From Sporosarcina obsidiansis (GTDB lineage: Bacteria > Bacillota > Bacilli > Bacillales_A > Planococcaceae), in assembly GCF_009651005.1 (NCBI RefSeq), contig NZ_WHVW01000001.1, forward strand, positions 205,720-269,719: a stretch of DNA of 64,000 nucleotides, read 5' to 3'. Position numbers and translations under genes: made by a program. Under the pieces are notes generated by a model, which searched no databases, was not told where the DNA came from, and was given only the letters and a program-made list of their open reading frames with translations. Position 1 is the first letter of the stretch. Every line of letters starts with the position of its first letter. Shown one piece after another: positions 54,394 through 64,000 of this stretch.

Positions 54394-54849
54394 ATGCTCA
54401 AAAATATTCCCAACAACTTATCGCCCGATATTCTTAAGGTTTTAATGGAAATGGGTCATGGAGACGAGATTGTAATTGCTGATGGTAACTTCCCAGCAAA
54501 TTCTCATACTGCTAATGTCCTGCGTTTAGATGGGCAATCTGCCACAGAAGTGTTACGGAGTATCCTATATCTATTGCCATTAGATGATTATGAAGTAGGC
54601 GCTGTAATGTTAATGGAACCAAAAGAGAACGAAAAGATTCCTGAAATATGGGCTGAGTACAATGAAATCTTAAGACAAACAGAAAACTTTCATATTTCAA
54701 TTTCAAAATTTACACGTTTTGATTTTTATGAACAAGCGAAGAAAGCTTATGCAATTATTGCAACTGGTGAACAGGAGCAGTATGCGAATATTATGCTACG
54801 AAAAGGTGTTATTAAAAGGGGAGATGAATCGGTATGTTGGCAGGAGTAA
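54394..54849 (+). CDS. fucU: L-fucose mutarotase
   Basis: A 151-aa RbsD/FucU-family sugar mutarotase interconverting alpha and beta fucose. The start MLKNIPNNLSPDILKVLMEM and GHGDEIVIADGNFP are diagnostic, including the catalytic His. RBS AAAGGAG precedes the ATG. It overlaps the next gene by 16 bases and begins the fucose cluster. Confidence 0.93.
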   Translation: MLKNIPNNLSPDILKVLMEMGHGDEIVIADGNFPANSHTANVLRLDGQSATEVLRSILYLLPLDDYEVGAVMLMEPKENEKIPEIWAEYNEILRQTENFHISISKFTRFDFYEQAKKAYAIIATGEQEQYANIMLRKGVIKRGDESVCWQE

Positions 54850-55613
54850 GACATCATAAAATTAAAGAAATGGTAGATGAAAGAGGCACAATTCGGGTGA
54901 CTGAACTCAGTCAGATGCTAGGTGTCACAGATGAGACGATTAGAAGAGATTTGGAGCGTTTGGAAGGACAAGGAAAACTAATCCGCACACATGGTGGTGC
55001 AATGAGTACTAAACAAGAAGAAGATGATGTCCCTCATTTTCAAAGAGAAGTTATAAATAAAGATGAAAAAATTAGCGTTGCTAAGGAAGCGATTAAGTTA
55101 ATTGAAGAGGGAGATATTATTTTCCTCGATGCGAGTTCATCCGCACTTTATTTGGCACGTTTAATACCTGATATGCGCTTAACAGTTCTGACTAATTCTA
55201 TACAAATCTGTGTTGTGTTATCTGGTCACTCAAAAATTCAAGTAATTTCAACAGGTGGTAATTTATCTTCTAGATCGATGTCTTACGTAGGGCAAGTAGC
55301 ATTAAATACATTGGATTCCTATTATGTAGATAAATTATTTTTCTCATGTAAAGGACTGGATGAAGACTGGGGAATAAGTGACGGTAACGAATTACAAGCA
55401 TTGGTCAAACAAAAAATAATTGAACGGGCTACTAAAAGAATTCTATTGTTAGATCATTCAAAACTGGGGAAAAAAGCATTTGCTCGAATAGCAGGTTGTT
55501 CAAACATCGACACGATAATTGTTGATTCAAAGACAGAGCAGGATCAACTGGATTTCTTGAAAGAGCAAGGAACTGAAATAGTATTACCTGAATTAGTAAA
55601 AGAAGCCCATTGA
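54834..55613 (+). CDS. DeoR-family regulator of the fucose genes
   Basis: A 259-aa repressor-type regulator. The N-terminal HTH (KIKEMVDERGTIRVTELSQM, DETIRRDLERLEGQGKLI, RTHGGA) is followed by a sugar-phosphate-sensing DeoRC domain with FSCKGLDEDWGISDGNE. ATG 54834 lies inside the fucU coding region, so the two are translationally coupled. It most likely responds to fuculose-1-phosphate or a related intermediate and controls the downstream promoter. Confidence 0.9.
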   Translation: MLAGVRHHKIKEMVDERGTIRVTELSQMLGVTDETIRRDLERLEGQGKLIRTHGGAMSTKQEEDDVPHFQREVINKDEKISVAKEAIKLIEEGDIIFLDASSSALYLARLIPDMRLTVLTNSIQICVVLSGHSKIQVISTGGNLSSRSMSYVGQVALNTLDSYYVDKLFFSCKGLDEDWGISDGNELQALVKQKIIERATKRILLLDHSKLGKKAFARIAGCSNIDTIIVDSKTEQDQLDFLKEQGTEIVLPELVKEAH

Positions 55614-55630
55614 AAAAGGGTTTCTTTTTA
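55600..55630 (+). terminator. Terminator overlapping the end of the DeoR gene
   Basis: AAGAAGCCC (55600-55608) pairs with GGGTTTCTT (55618-55626), followed by T residues. It separates the fucU-deoR transcript from the transport and catabolic genes. Confidence 0.75.
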
Positions 55631-55648
55631 GAATTGTGCAAATTTATG

Positions 55649-55677
55649 TTGCATTTAAATAATTAATCCTCTATAAT
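55649..55677 (+). promoter_or_regulatory. Sigma-A promoter for the fucose transport and catabolic genes
   Basis: TTGCAT (55649-55654), a 17-base spacer and a perfect TATAAT (55672-55677). Confidence 0.82.
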
Positions 55678-55712
55678 CAACAATAACAAAAAAAAACAAA
55701 CAATATCAAAGA
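55678..55712. promoter_or_regulatory. Candidate operator for the DeoR regulator
   Basis: A-rich direct repeats CAACAATAACAAA and CAAACAATATCAAA sit just downstream of the -10 box, a place where a repressor would block transcription. Direct repeats are typical for DeoR-family operators. Confidence 0.45.
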
Positions 55713-55742
55713 TGAAAGAAAATTCAGTTTAGGAGTGAGTGC

Positions 55743-57242
55743 ATGAATCCTGTTTTGCTTTCTATGAAAAATATTTCGAAATCATTTCCTGGAGTGAAGG
55801 CGTTATCAAACGTAGATTTAGAACTAAAGCATGGAGAAGTCCTTGCTTTAGTTGGTGAAAACGGTGCTGGAAAATCTACTATGATGAAAATTTTGAACGG
55901 TATCTACACTAAAGATGAAGGCGAAATTTTATTAGAAGGAAAAGAAGTAAACATTGAAAATATCAATCAAGCACAAGAGTTAGGTATTTCGATCATTCAC
56001 CAAGAGCTGAATTTAATGAGAGACTTAACAGTTGCCGAGAATATTTTTATCGGCCGGGAGCCAAGAAGTGCTTTTAATTTCTTTTTGAAAGATAGAGAGC
56101 TGAATAAAAAAACGGCAGATCTATTCAAAAGGCTAAATATTGAATTAGATCCACATACGAAAGTTGCGGATTTAACGATAGCCAAGCAACAAATGGTCGA
56201 AATAGCTAAAGCGCTTTCATTCAACTCTAAAATAATTATCATGGATGAGCCTACGACAGCATTGACAGAAACAGAGATTGATTCGTTATTTGTTACGATC
56301 GAAAGTTTACGTGCAGACGGTGTCGGGGTGATTTACATCTCACACAGGATGGATGAATTAAAAAGAATTACTGATCGAATTACAGTGATGCGAGATGGAA
56401 CATATATTGATACCTTGGTAACGAAAGATACAGAGATGAGTAAGATTATACAGTTGATGGTTGGTCGTCAAGTATACATAGAATCAAAACCAACCTCAAT
56501 CAACGAAAATCAAGAAACGATTCTTAGATTAGAAAATGTTTCAACGAAAGACCATTTAAAAAATGTTTCATTCGAGTTGAAAAAAGGTGAAATATTAGGG
56601 TTTGCCGGACTTATGGGTGCAGGTCGTACCGAAGTAGCTAGAGCAATATTTGGTGCTGATAAGATTGAAAGCGGTTCCATTTTTCTGAACGATCAGGAAG
56701 TGAAAATTAAATCTCCTAAACAAGCAGTGGAAATGGGAATAGGCTATGTTTCTGAAGACCGTAAACACTTAGGATTATTGATTGATATGGATGTTAAAAC
56801 GAATATGGCTATGGCCACTATTAAAAATTTCACAAAAGGTAACTTCGTAGTGAGCCAAAAAGAAATGGAAAAAGTAGCGGAAAAATATGTCGATGAGTTA
56901 AAAATCAAAACACCATCTGTGCATCAAAAAATTCGCAATCTATCAGGAGGTAATCAGCAGAAGGTAGTTATTGCGAAATGGTTATTGCGAAATTGCGATA
57001 TTTTAATTTTTGATGAACCTACTCGAGGAATTGACGTGGGTGCAAAAGGTGAAATTTACAAGTTGATTGATGAATTGGCTGACAGTGGGATGGCAGTCAT
57101 CATGATCTCCTCTGAACTACCGGAAGTGTTGCGAATGAGTCACCGGGTAATTGTCATGTCGGAAGGAAGAATAACTGGCGAACTAACATCTGCTGAAGCT
57201 ACTCAAGAAAAAATCATGGAGTATGCCACAGCTGTGAATTAA
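55743..57242 (+). CDS. Sugar ABC transporter ATP-binding protein, RbsA-type
   Basis: A 499-aa tandem ATPase of the CUT2 class. The first domain has Walker A GENGAGKST and Walker B IIMDEPTTALT; the second has a degenerate Walker A (GLMGAGRTE), signature LSGGNQQK and IFDEPTRGIDVG. This asymmetry is normal for RbsA/MglA proteins. It heads the transport operon and presumably energises L-fucose uptake. Confidence 0.94.
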   Translation: MNPVLLSMKNISKSFPGVKALSNVDLELKHGEVLALVGENGAGKSTMMKILNGIYTKDEGEILLEGKEVNIENINQAQELGISIIHQELNLMRDLTVAENIFIGREPRSAFNFFLKDRELNKKTADLFKRLNIELDPHTKVADLTIAKQQMVEIAKALSFNSKIIIMDEPTTALTETEIDSLFVTIESLRADGVGVIYISHRMDELKRITDRITVMRDGTYIDTLVTKDTEMSKIIQLMVGRQVYIESKPTSINENQETILRLENVSTKDHLKNVSFELKKGEILGFAGLMGAGRTEVARAIFGADKIESGSIFLNDQEVKIKSPKQAVEMGIGYVSEDRKHLGLLIDMDVKTNMAMATIKNFTKGNFVVSQKEMEKVAEKYVDELKIKTPSVHQKIRNLSGGNQQKVVIAKWLLRNCDILIFDEPTRGIDVGAKGEIYKLIDELADSGMAVIMISSELPEVLRMSHRVIVMSEGRITGELTSAEATQEKIMEYATAVN

Positions 57243-57260
57243 AGAATGGAGTGAGATCGT

Positions 57261-58256
57261 TTGAATATAGATACGGTTGTAAACGAAGAAAAAAAGAAGT
57301 TAGGTAACTCTAGGATTCCATCGGGAGCTATACAGCAAATTTTAGCTTTTGCTAGTTTGATTGCATTGATTATTTTCTTCTCCTTAGCATCAGGAAGCTT
57401 TCTTCAATACAGCAACATCATAGGGATTCTGCTTTCAACGGCTGTTATCGGGATTTTAGCATTGGGCGCAACATTTGTCATTATAACGGGTGGAATTGAT
57501 TTATCTGTTGGTACGGTCATGACCTTGTCATCCGTAATGATCGGGGTCATTGTCGTAGATGGCGGCATGCCGATTTGGGTAGGAATTGTTGGCGGTATTT
57601 TAACAGGCGCATTGTGTGGACTTTTAAGTGGATTTGCAATTGCTAAATTAAATATCCCACCATTCATTGCTACGCTTGCCATGATGATGATTGCAAAAGG
57701 ATTGGCATTGGTCATTTCGAGTGCAGCTCCTATTTACTTTAGTGATCATCCAAGTTTCACGAAGATATCATTAGGTTCAATCACTCCAGGTATCGAAGTG
57801 CCAAACGCTATTCTGATCTTTTTCATAATGGCGATTATAGGTGGAATTATTTTAAGTAAAACGATTCTGGGAAGATACAATTTTGCTATCGGCAGTAATG
57901 AAGAAGCAACAAAGTTATCTGGTGTCAACGTGAACTTTTGGAAAATGTCGATCTATACACTTGCTGGAGCATTTACAGGTGTAGCCGGTGTTTTGATGGC
58001 TGCGCGTTTGAATTCAGCTCAACCAGCACTTGGCCAAGGATACGAATTAGAAGCGATTGCTGCAGTCGTAATCGGTGGTACTTCACTAAGTGGTGGGAAA
58101 GGGACAATCGTGGGAACTGTAATAGGAGCACTCATCATGAGTGTCTTGACGAATGGTCTTCGAATTATGTCTATTCCACAAGAATGGCAGACGGTAGTAG
58201 TTGGTTTGGTCATTATTCTAGCAGTCTATGCAGATACTTTACGTAAGAAAGATTAA
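57261..58256 (+). CDS. Sugar ABC transporter permease, RbsC-type
   Basis: A 331-aa CUT2 permease from TTG 57261 (GGAGTGAGAT upstream). About eight to ten membrane segments, with ATFVIITGGIDLSVGTVMTL, the conserved AIGSNEEATKLSGVNV loop and GGTSLSGGKGTIVGTVIGAL. It follows the ATPase gene by 18 bases. Confidence 0.94.
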   Translation: MNIDTVVNEEKKKLGNSRIPSGAIQQILAFASLIALIIFFSLASGSFLQYSNIIGILLSTAVIGILALGATFVIITGGIDLSVGTVMTLSSVMIGVIVVDGGMPIWVGIVGGILTGALCGLLSGFAIAKLNIPPFIATLAMMMIAKGLALVISSAAPIYFSDHPSFTKISLGSITPGIEVPNAILIFFIMAIIGGIILSKTILGRYNFAIGSNEEATKLSGVNVNFWKMSIYTLAGAFTGVAGVLMAARLNSAQPALGQGYELEAIAAVVIGGTSLSGGKGTIVGTVIGALIMSVLTNGLRIMSIPQEWQTVVVGLVIILAVYADTLRKKD

Positions 58257-58319
58257 TGGGTGGTAGGATGTCTGAAATCAGACTAATTATAAATTTATAT
58301 GGAAAAGGGAGGAATTAGT

Positions 58320-59291
58320 ATGAAGAAGATTGGGTTATTAAGTGGGATTCTCGCTACGTCGTTGTTGTTTGCAGCTTGTTCAGATGATGGAGCAGAAGGA
58401 GCAGGAGAAATTGAAGAAGGCAAACCTTATGTAGCTGTCGTCTCAAAAGGTTTCCAACACCAGTTTTGGCAAGCTGTGAAAAAAGGTGCAGAAGAAGCAG
58501 CAGAAGAATTTGATGTAAGTATTACATTTGAAGGACCAGAAAGTGAGTCGCAAGTAGATAAACAAATTGAAATGCTTCAAGCAGCATTAGATAAGAAACC
58601 AGATGCAATCGGTTTTGCAGCGCTAGATTCTAAAGCGGCTTCACCATTATTAAGTGAAGCTGACGGTAAAGATATTCCAATTATCGCATTTGATTCTGGT
58701 GTGGATAGTGAAATTCCTTTAGCAACTGCTTCTACAGACAATAGAGCAGCTGCGGCACTGGCGGCTGATAAGATGGCTGAAGCAATTGGTGAAGAAGGTA
58801 AAATCGCATTGATTGTTCATGATCAGACATCCGTGACAGGAACAGATCGTAGAGATGGCTTTAAAGAACAAATCGAATCCAAGTATCCGAACATCGAAAT
58901 TGTAGATATTCAATATGGAGCTGGAGACCACTTGAAATCTACTGACGCAGCAAAAGCTGTAATGCAGGCACATCCTGACCTGAAAGGAATCTTCGGATCG
59001 AATGAAGGTTCTGCTATTGGAGTAGTGAATGCTGTAAATGAATTAAATAAAAAAGGTAAAATAACGATTATTGGTTTTGACTCAGGGAAACAACAATTGG
59101 ATGCAATTAAAGATGGTGTCATGACAGGAGCGGTTACACAAAATCCAGTAGGCATTGGATATGAAACTGTAAAAGCGGCAGTTGAAGCTCTTGACGGTAA
59201 GGAACTGGATAAAGTAATCGATACAGGTTTCTACTGGTACGACAAGAACAATATTGATGACGAAGAGATTCAAGCAGCTGTGTACCAATAA
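58320..59291 (+). CDS. Sugar ABC transporter substrate-binding lipoprotein
   Basis: A 323-aa lipoprotein of the ribose/rhamnose-binding class (Peripla_BP_4). ATG 58320 lies 7 bases after GGGAGGA. Lipobox LFAAC (about Cys20) precedes VAVVSKGFQHQFWQAVKKGA and the late GFDSGKQQLDAIKDG. Located with fucose enzymes, it most likely binds L-fucose; rhamnose or another deoxy sugar remains possible. Confidence 0.92.
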   Translation: MKKIGLLSGILATSLLFAACSDDGAEGAGEIEEGKPYVAVVSKGFQHQFWQAVKKGAEEAAEEFDVSITFEGPESESQVDKQIEMLQAALDKKPDAIGFAALDSKAASPLLSEADGKDIPIIAFDSGVDSEIPLATASTDNRAAAALAADKMAEAIGEEGKIALIVHDQTSVTGTDRRDGFKEQIESKYPNIEIVDIQYGAGDHLKSTDAAKAVMQAHPDLKGIFGSNEGSAIGVVNAVNELNKKGKITIIGFDSGKQQLDAIKDGVMTGAVTQNPVGIGYETVKAAVEALDGKELDKVIDTGFYWYDKNNIDDEEIQAAVYQ

Positions 59292-59362
59292 TAAAAGTTA
59301 GCAACTGGGAGTCGAGTATTTCTCAGTTGCTTTCCCAAAAAACAAAAGAAAGCAGTGGTTTC

Positions 59363-60337
59363 ATGAAACAGCTGAAATGGGGAATTGTTGGTGGAGCAAA
59401 GATAGCTGAGCAACAAATGATTCCGGCTATTCTGGAAAGTGGAGATGGAATAATTATCGCGATTGCAAGTCGAAGTGGTAAAGCGACCGAGATGCAGAAA
59501 AAATTTGAAATCCCCTCTTTGGTTACTGATTATGATGAATTATTCTCTATGGACGCAGTAGATGCAGTATACATAGCAACACCAAACTCAACACATTGCG
59601 AATTAATCAAAAAAGCTGTTTCTGCAGGTAAGCATGTCTTATGTGAAAAGCCAATCGTTTTGAAAAGAGAAGAGTTAGAAGAGATTTTTCAATTAGCTGA
59701 TCATTTTAATGTATACGTTATGGAAGCGATGATGTACAGATTTCATCCTCAAATGAAAAAATGTCGAGAGTTGTTGCAGGCGGGAGTGATAGGTGATGTC
59801 GTTACGATGCACTCTAAGTTTCATTTCAAACTGGACAATTGGGAGTCGGATATTCGAACGAGCAATCAATTGGGTGGAGGAGCTCTTAATGACTTAGGGT
59901 GTTACTGTATTAATGCTGCATGCTATCTTCTGAAAAAAGAACCACAAACTATCCAAGTAATTAATTCGGTCCATAACGATGCGGAAGTAGACACACATGT
60001 TTCAATGCAAATGCATTATGCATCTGGTGAAATCGTATCTGCCGATTGTAGTTTCCACTCTCCTATGAATAATGAAATTGAAATCATAGGAACACTTGGC
60101 TCTATAAAAATTCCACATGCATTCCGACCGGATTTAAACGATGATGTGGGTGAACTGAATGTCAAAACGCAAAGCAATGAAAAGAAAATATCACTAAAGG
60201 GAAAATCGTATGTAGAACAAGTACAAAGCTTTCAAAAGACTTTACGTTTTCACGGTGAGTTACCGTACAGCAGAGGTGACATGTTGACTCAAGCGAGTCT
60301 ATTAGAAAAAATCTTCAATAAGTTGAATAAAGAATGA
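59363..60337 (+). CDS. Gfo/Idh/MocA-family oxidoreductase
   Basis: A 324-aa NAD(P)-dependent oxidoreductase. ATG 59363 is preferred over TTG 59327, which lacks a ribosome site. The N-terminal WGIVGGAKIAEQQMIPAI binds the dinucleotide, and HVLCEKPIV has the family Lys. It sits between the ABC transporter and the aldolase. Standard fucose isomerase pathways do not need it, so it may convert another sugar or offer a second, oxidative entry route (inference). Confidence 0.88.
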   Translation: MKQLKWGIVGGAKIAEQQMIPAILESGDGIIIAIASRSGKATEMQKKFEIPSLVTDYDELFSMDAVDAVYIATPNSTHCELIKKAVSAGKHVLCEKPIVLKREELEEIFQLADHFNVYVMEAMMYRFHPQMKKCRELLQAGVIGDVVTMHSKFHFKLDNWESDIRTSNQLGGGALNDLGCYCINAACYLLKKEPQTIQVINSVHNDAEVDTHVSMQMHYASGEIVSADCSFHSPMNNEIEIIGTLGSIKIPHAFRPDLNDDVGELNVKTQSNEKKISLKGKSYVEQVQSFQKTLRFHGELPYSRGDMLTQASLLEKIFNKLNKE

Positions 60338-60350
60338 GAGGAGTGGGATT

Positions 60351-61007
60351 ATGACAATTAATGTACTGAAAGACCTTAATAAATATGCGAAAAGTTTAGT
60401 AGATTCTGGCTTGGTAGTAGGTGCTGGAGGAAACTTGAGTATGCGCGATGGAGAGTATATGTATATTTCACCAAGTGGCTTTGATTTGAAAGAAATCGAA
60501 GCTGAAAATTGGGTGAAAGTACATATAGAAACAGGAGAAGTTCTAGGGAGTCTAAAACCGTCATCTGAAATACTTATGCATCTGGAATGCTTTAGAAAAA
60601 ATGATGAAATCAATGCAGTATTACATGCTCACCCTACTTATTCCGTAGGTGTTTCATCATCGGGTAAAGATATTTTACCGATGTTTCCCGATTTCCCGGC
60701 AATGGTGAAGAGAATAAAATATTTGGATTACGTCATCCCCACAACTCATGTACTTGCTGACGCGGTATCAGAAATCATCGATGATGCAGATGCCATTATT
60801 ATGCGCAATCATGGAGTATTGACAGTTGGAAGAACGATGAAAGAAACCTTTTTTTTCATGCAGCTAATCGAAGAAGCGGCAAAGGTATACTATATTAGTT
60901 CGACCATCGGAACACCTCGTGTTTTAACAGATCAAGAATGTGATGATTTGCGAAATCTTTCTGCAGAAACCTATCGCTCTAAACTGTTGCAAGAAAAGAG
61001 GGAGTAA
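60351..61007 (+). CDS. fucA: Class II aldolase, L-fuculose-1-phosphate aldolase type
   Basis: A 218-aa zinc aldolase cleaving fuculose-1-phosphate to dihydroxyacetone phosphate and L-lactaldehyde. The catalytic Glu in SSEILMH, zinc ligands HAHP (HxH) and MRNHGVL are in order. The phosphate-binding GGNLSMR is also present. Placement before the kinase and fucose isomerase supports the substrate. Confidence 0.88.
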   Translation: MTINVLKDLNKYAKSLVDSGLVVGAGGNLSMRDGEYMYISPSGFDLKEIEAENWVKVHIETGEVLGSLKPSSEILMHLECFRKNDEINAVLHAHPTYSVGVSSSGKDILPMFPDFPAMVKRIKYLDYVIPTTHVLADAVSEIIDDADAIIMRNHGVLTVGRTMKETFFFMQLIEEAAKVYYISSTIGTPRVLTDQECDDLRNLSAETYRSKLLQEKRE

Positions 61008-61008
61008 T

Positions 61009-62478
61009 ATGACGCAAGTTCTATCATTTGATATCGGTGCATCAAATGGAAGATTAGTTCGCCATCATTATGACGGGAAACGTCTCACGAGTGAAATCGT
61101 TCATCGTTTTGATAATAAGCCGGTTAAGAGAAATGAAAACTATCATTGGGACTTTACCTATTTAATGAATCAGATTTTTACAGCTACCAGAAAAGCTCAA
61201 TCTACAAAAGGTAATGCTGCCGTTAGTGTTGGTTTCGACACGTGGGGAGTGGACTTTGGTGCAATTGACCAATCGGGAAATTTACTATTTGAACCGTATT
61301 CCTATAGAGACGATCACACGGTACCCTATATGCACGAGACGTTGGAACAAATTGATAAATACGATCTTTTTAAATTAACGGGCAATGAAGTTTCTTCTAT
61401 TAATACTTTATTTCAAGTGAAAGCAATTGTAGAGAAAGAGTCTTTTGATAATGCGGTGCATCTGTTGATGATGCCGACACTTTTGCAATACCAACTAACA
61501 GGTATTCCGATTAACGAGTTTACGATTAGCTCGACCACTCAAATGCTTCAAACAGGAAAACAAGAATGGAACACAGATCTATTGGATAAGGTTCTGAACC
61601 GGGCTCTTCCGTTAACAGATGTTCAGTTGCCTCACCAAATAATAGGACCTGTATCAAATAGAATACAAAAAAAAGAAGGGATTGATCTGCTGGACGTCGT
61701 TCTCACTCCAGGGCATGACACGGCATGTGCTTTATCGGCACTTCCTATGCTGATTGATAAATCATTTTTTATGAGCATCGGTACATGGACCGTTATCGGG
61801 ACAGAAATAGACCACCCCATTGTTACGTTGGAAGCATTTGAAAAAGGCTTCACGAATGAGGGCACGAGTGAGGGGATATATCGTTTCCAAAATAACAGTA
61901 TGGGATTTTGGATTATGCAAGAACTGCGTAGAGAATGGAAGGAAGCCGGTCATACGCTGAATTATGAAACGGAGAATCACTTGGTTCGGGACAGTGAGTT
62001 TTCAAAAATGTATATTGATCCGAATGCAGATGTGTTTTTTAATCCACCTTCCATGATCGAAGCGATTGAACAGTTTTGTTTAAAGACAAATCAAAGAAAG
62101 CCAGAATCTATAAGCGAAACTATCCGCTCTGTTTGGGAAAGTATGGCGTTAAGTTACGCCTATACTATTCGCCAGCTTGAGAACATAGTTGGATACTCAG
62201 CCAAGGCGATTTACGCTGCAGGTGGCGGCATTCAAAATACGTACTTATGTCAATTCATTTCAAATGCAACTGGAAAACAAATGATTACAGGTCCAGTTGA
62301 ATCAAGTTCTTTAGGAAATGGATTATCGCAACTCCGAGCTATTGGCTTGATATCTTCCTTACAAGAAGGAAGAGAAGTGATCTCGAATTCTGTGAATCAA
62401 ACGGAATTTGACCCTATGGATACGGAATATTGGTCATATGCGATGAGTCGCTTTGAAGAAATTATGGAAAAGAAATGA
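61009..62478 (+). CDS. FGGY carbohydrate kinase, rhamnulokinase/fuculokinase type
   Basis: A 489-aa sugar kinase. ATG 61009 follows GAGGGAG. LSFDIGASNGRLV, GFDTWGVDFGAID and LTPGHDTACALSALP contain the ATP and sugar contacts, with a catalytic Asp; VYAAGG-like IYAAGGGIQN lies near the end. The sequence type is RhaB-like, but operon context with fucI and fucA points to L-fuculose. Its stop is 12 bases before fucI. Confidence 0.9.
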   Translation: MTQVLSFDIGASNGRLVRHHYDGKRLTSEIVHRFDNKPVKRNENYHWDFTYLMNQIFTATRKAQSTKGNAAVSVGFDTWGVDFGAIDQSGNLLFEPYSYRDDHTVPYMHETLEQIDKYDLFKLTGNEVSSINTLFQVKAIVEKESFDNAVHLLMMPTLLQYQLTGIPINEFTISSTTQMLQTGKQEWNTDLLDKVLNRALPLTDVQLPHQIIGPVSNRIQKKEGIDLLDVVLTPGHDTACALSALPMLIDKSFFMSIGTWTVIGTEIDHPIVTLEAFEKGFTNEGTSEGIYRFQNNSMGFWIMQELRREWKEAGHTLNYETENHLVRDSEFSKMYIDPNADVFFNPPSMIEAIEQFCLKTNQRKPESISETIRSVWESMALSYAYTIRQLENIVGYSAKAIYAAGGGIQNTYLCQFISNATGKQMITGPVESSSLGNGLSQLRAIGLISSLQEGREVISNSVNQTEFDPMDTEYWSYAMSRFEEIMEKK

Positions 62479-62490
62479 GGAGACGAAAAA

Positions 62491-64000
62491 ATGAAAAAAA
62501 ATCGTTATATTGGTGATTTGCCGAAAATAGGTATTCGTCCGACAATTGATGGGCGAAGAAATGGTGTTCGTGAATCGTTGGAAGATACTACAATGAATAT
62601 GGCGAAATCTGTAGCAAAGTTGTTGAGTGAAAACTTGAAATACTACAATGGCGAACCTGTCCAGTGTGTCATTGCAGATACATGTATTGGCGGCGTAGCA
62701 GAAGCGGCAGCAACGGCAGCGAAATTTGAGCGCGAAGGAGTAGGCGTATCGATCACTGTCACTCCATGTTGGTGTTATGGTTCCGAAACGATGGATATGA
62801 ATCCTACATTGCCTAAAGCGGTATGGGGATTTAACGGAACAGAACGTCCAGGTGCAGTATACTTAGCTGCGGTTTTAGCAGGATATAATCAAAAAGGTCT
62901 GCCTACATTCGGTATCTATGGGCAAGATGTACAAGATGCTGGAAATGAAGATATTCCAGCTGATGTTCAAGAAAAATTACTTCGCTTCGCAAAAGCAGGA
63001 TTGGCGACTGCAATGTTAAAAGGAAAGTCGTATCTATCCATGGGATCTGTATCCATGGGTATCGCGGGAAGCATGGTACAAGAAGAGTTTTTCCAAAAAT
63101 ATCTTGGCATGCGAAATGAATATATCGATATGACAGAATTTATTCGTCGATTTGATTTGGAAATATATGATACAGAAGAATATAAGCGCGCATTGAAATG
63201 GGTAAAAGAAAACCTTCATGAAGGTGAAGATCTAAACGCAGATAAAAATAAAAGAACATCAGAACAGCTGGAGGAAGATTGGAAGACCTCAGTGAAAATG
63301 GCATTAATCGCAAGAGATTTGATGGTAGGAAATGAAAAGCTGGCAGACAAAGGCTATATCGAGGAATCAATGGGTCATAACGCATTGATCGCAGGATTTC
63401 AAGGCCAACGACAGTGGACAGACTATCTCCCAAATGGGGACTTCATGGAAGCGATTCTAAACTCTTCATTTGATTGGGATGGAAAAAGAGCTCCCTATCT
63501 GCTGGCTACTGAAAATGATAGCCTGAATGGCGTCACGATGGCGATGGGCCATTTATTAACAAATACTGCTCAATTATTCGCAGACGTTCGTACATATTGG
63601 AGTCCGGAGGCTGTTAAGAGAGTCACGAATAAAGAGTTGACTGGGAAAGCGAAAAATGGGTTCATTCATTTGATTAATTCAGGTCCAGCTGCATTGGATG
63701 GAACGGGAAGACAAATGCGTGACGGTCGGCCTGTTATGAAGCCACACTGGGAGATTACGGATGAAGAAGTGAAGGCCTGTCTGGATAATACACTTTGGAG
63801 ACCGGCTTCTACAGAATATTTCAGAGGGGGCGGATATTCTTCGGACTTCACAACAAAAGGTGAAATGCCTGTAACGATTGCTCGTTTAAACATCGTAAGC
63901 GGGTTGGGGCCTGTTTTGCAAATTGCAGAAGGATATACAGTGGAGTTGGAAGATGAAGTGCATGATACATTGGATTCGAGAACTGATCCAACATGGCCGA
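62491..64000 (+). CDS. fucI: L-fucose isomerase, cut by the right window edge
   Basis: About 503 codons are present of an expected 590 or so. ATG 62491 lies 10 bases after GAGGAG. The sequence starts [20 protein letters not shown] and continues with [38 protein letters not shown] and the [19 protein letters not shown] region, matching FucI. It converts L-fucose to L-fuculose with Mn(II). The reading frame stays open to base 64000. Confidence 0.95.
   Translation, partial: MKKNRYIGDLPKIGIRPTIDGRRNGVRESLEDTTMNMAKSVAKLLSENLKYYNGEPVQCVIADTCIGGVAEAAATAAKFEREGVGVSITVTPCWCYGSETMDMNPTLPKAVWGFNGTERPGAVYLAAVLAGYNQKGLPTFGIYGQDVQDAGNEDIPADVQEKLLRFAKAGLATAMLKGKSYLSMGSVSMGIAGSMVQEEFFQKYLGMRNEYIDMTEFIRRFDLEIYDTEEYKRALKWVKENLHEGEDLNADKNKRTSEQLEEDWKTSVKMALIARDLMVGNEKLADKGYIEESMGHNALIAGFQGQRQWTDYLPNGDFMEAILNSSFDWDGKRAPYLLATENDSLNGVTMAMGHLLTNTAQLFADVRTYWSPEAVKRVTNKELTGKAKNGFIHLINSGPAALDGTGRQMRDGRPVMKPHWEITDEEVKACLDNTLWRPASTEYFRGGGYSSDFTTKGEMPVTIARLNIVSGLGPVLQIAEGYTVELEDEVHDTLDSRTDPTWP

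Overview
The window is a low-GC Gram-positive (Firmicutes) chromosome segment. Shine-Dalgarno sequences are strong, GTG/TTG starts are frequent, and there are lipoboxes, a Fur-box heme operon, an OpuA glycine-betaine transporter, CcpA-type cre sites and a TPP riboswitch. Gene content fits a soil or marine Bacillales member of the Planococcaceae, most likely Sporosarcina-like; that placement is inference. No rRNA, tRNA, insertion sequence, CRISPR or prophage was seen.

Layout. 1-2.2 kb: an edge gene and a chemotaxis receptor. 2.3-6.1 kb: a Fur-controlled heme uptake and degradation operon (IsdE-like lipoprotein, permease, ATPase, HugZ-type enzyme, DinB-like protein). 6.3-12.3 kb: solitary opuAC, a thioredoxin-reductase-like flavoenzyme, two lipoproteins and a NERD-helicase. 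12.5-26.9 kb: seven large secreted proteins built from beta-helix, RCC1, CBM48-like, Ig-like, VWA, cohesin and dockerin modules, with no recognisable cell-wall anchor. 27-29.9 kb: a GbsR-like repressor divergent from opuAA-opuAB, whose promoter region matches that of opuAC 20 kb away. 30-37.4 kb: two pseudogenes, a PfkB kinase, a second chemotaxis receptor, a secreted transglutaminase-like protein and a CDF metal transporter.

37.8-48.5 kb: histidine catabolism. A sigma-54 activator lies divergent from hutU-yjiH-hutI-M20 hydrolase-permease-hutH, with a sigma-54 promoter, a cre site and candidate enhancer repeats between them. No HutG is present; an M20-family protein sits in the operon. 49.1-52.7 kb: MerR regulator, acyl-CoA ligase and acyl-CoA dehydrogenase behind a MerR-type promoter with a 19-bp spacer. 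53.3-54.3 kb: an SDR gene under a TPP riboswitch. 54.4-64 kb: an L-fucose operon (mutarotase, DeoR repressor, sugar ABC transporter, Gfo/Idh oxidoreductase, aldolase, FGGY kinase and fucI, cut by the window edge).

The two most unusual things are (i) four intergenic arrays of a strictly 21-bp-periodic repeat with core ACCGCGCCAA (or its complement TTGGCGCGGT), all in gaps at gene 3' ends, and (ii) the secreted-protein island with its cohesin and dockerin partners and a shared C-terminal Ig-like module.
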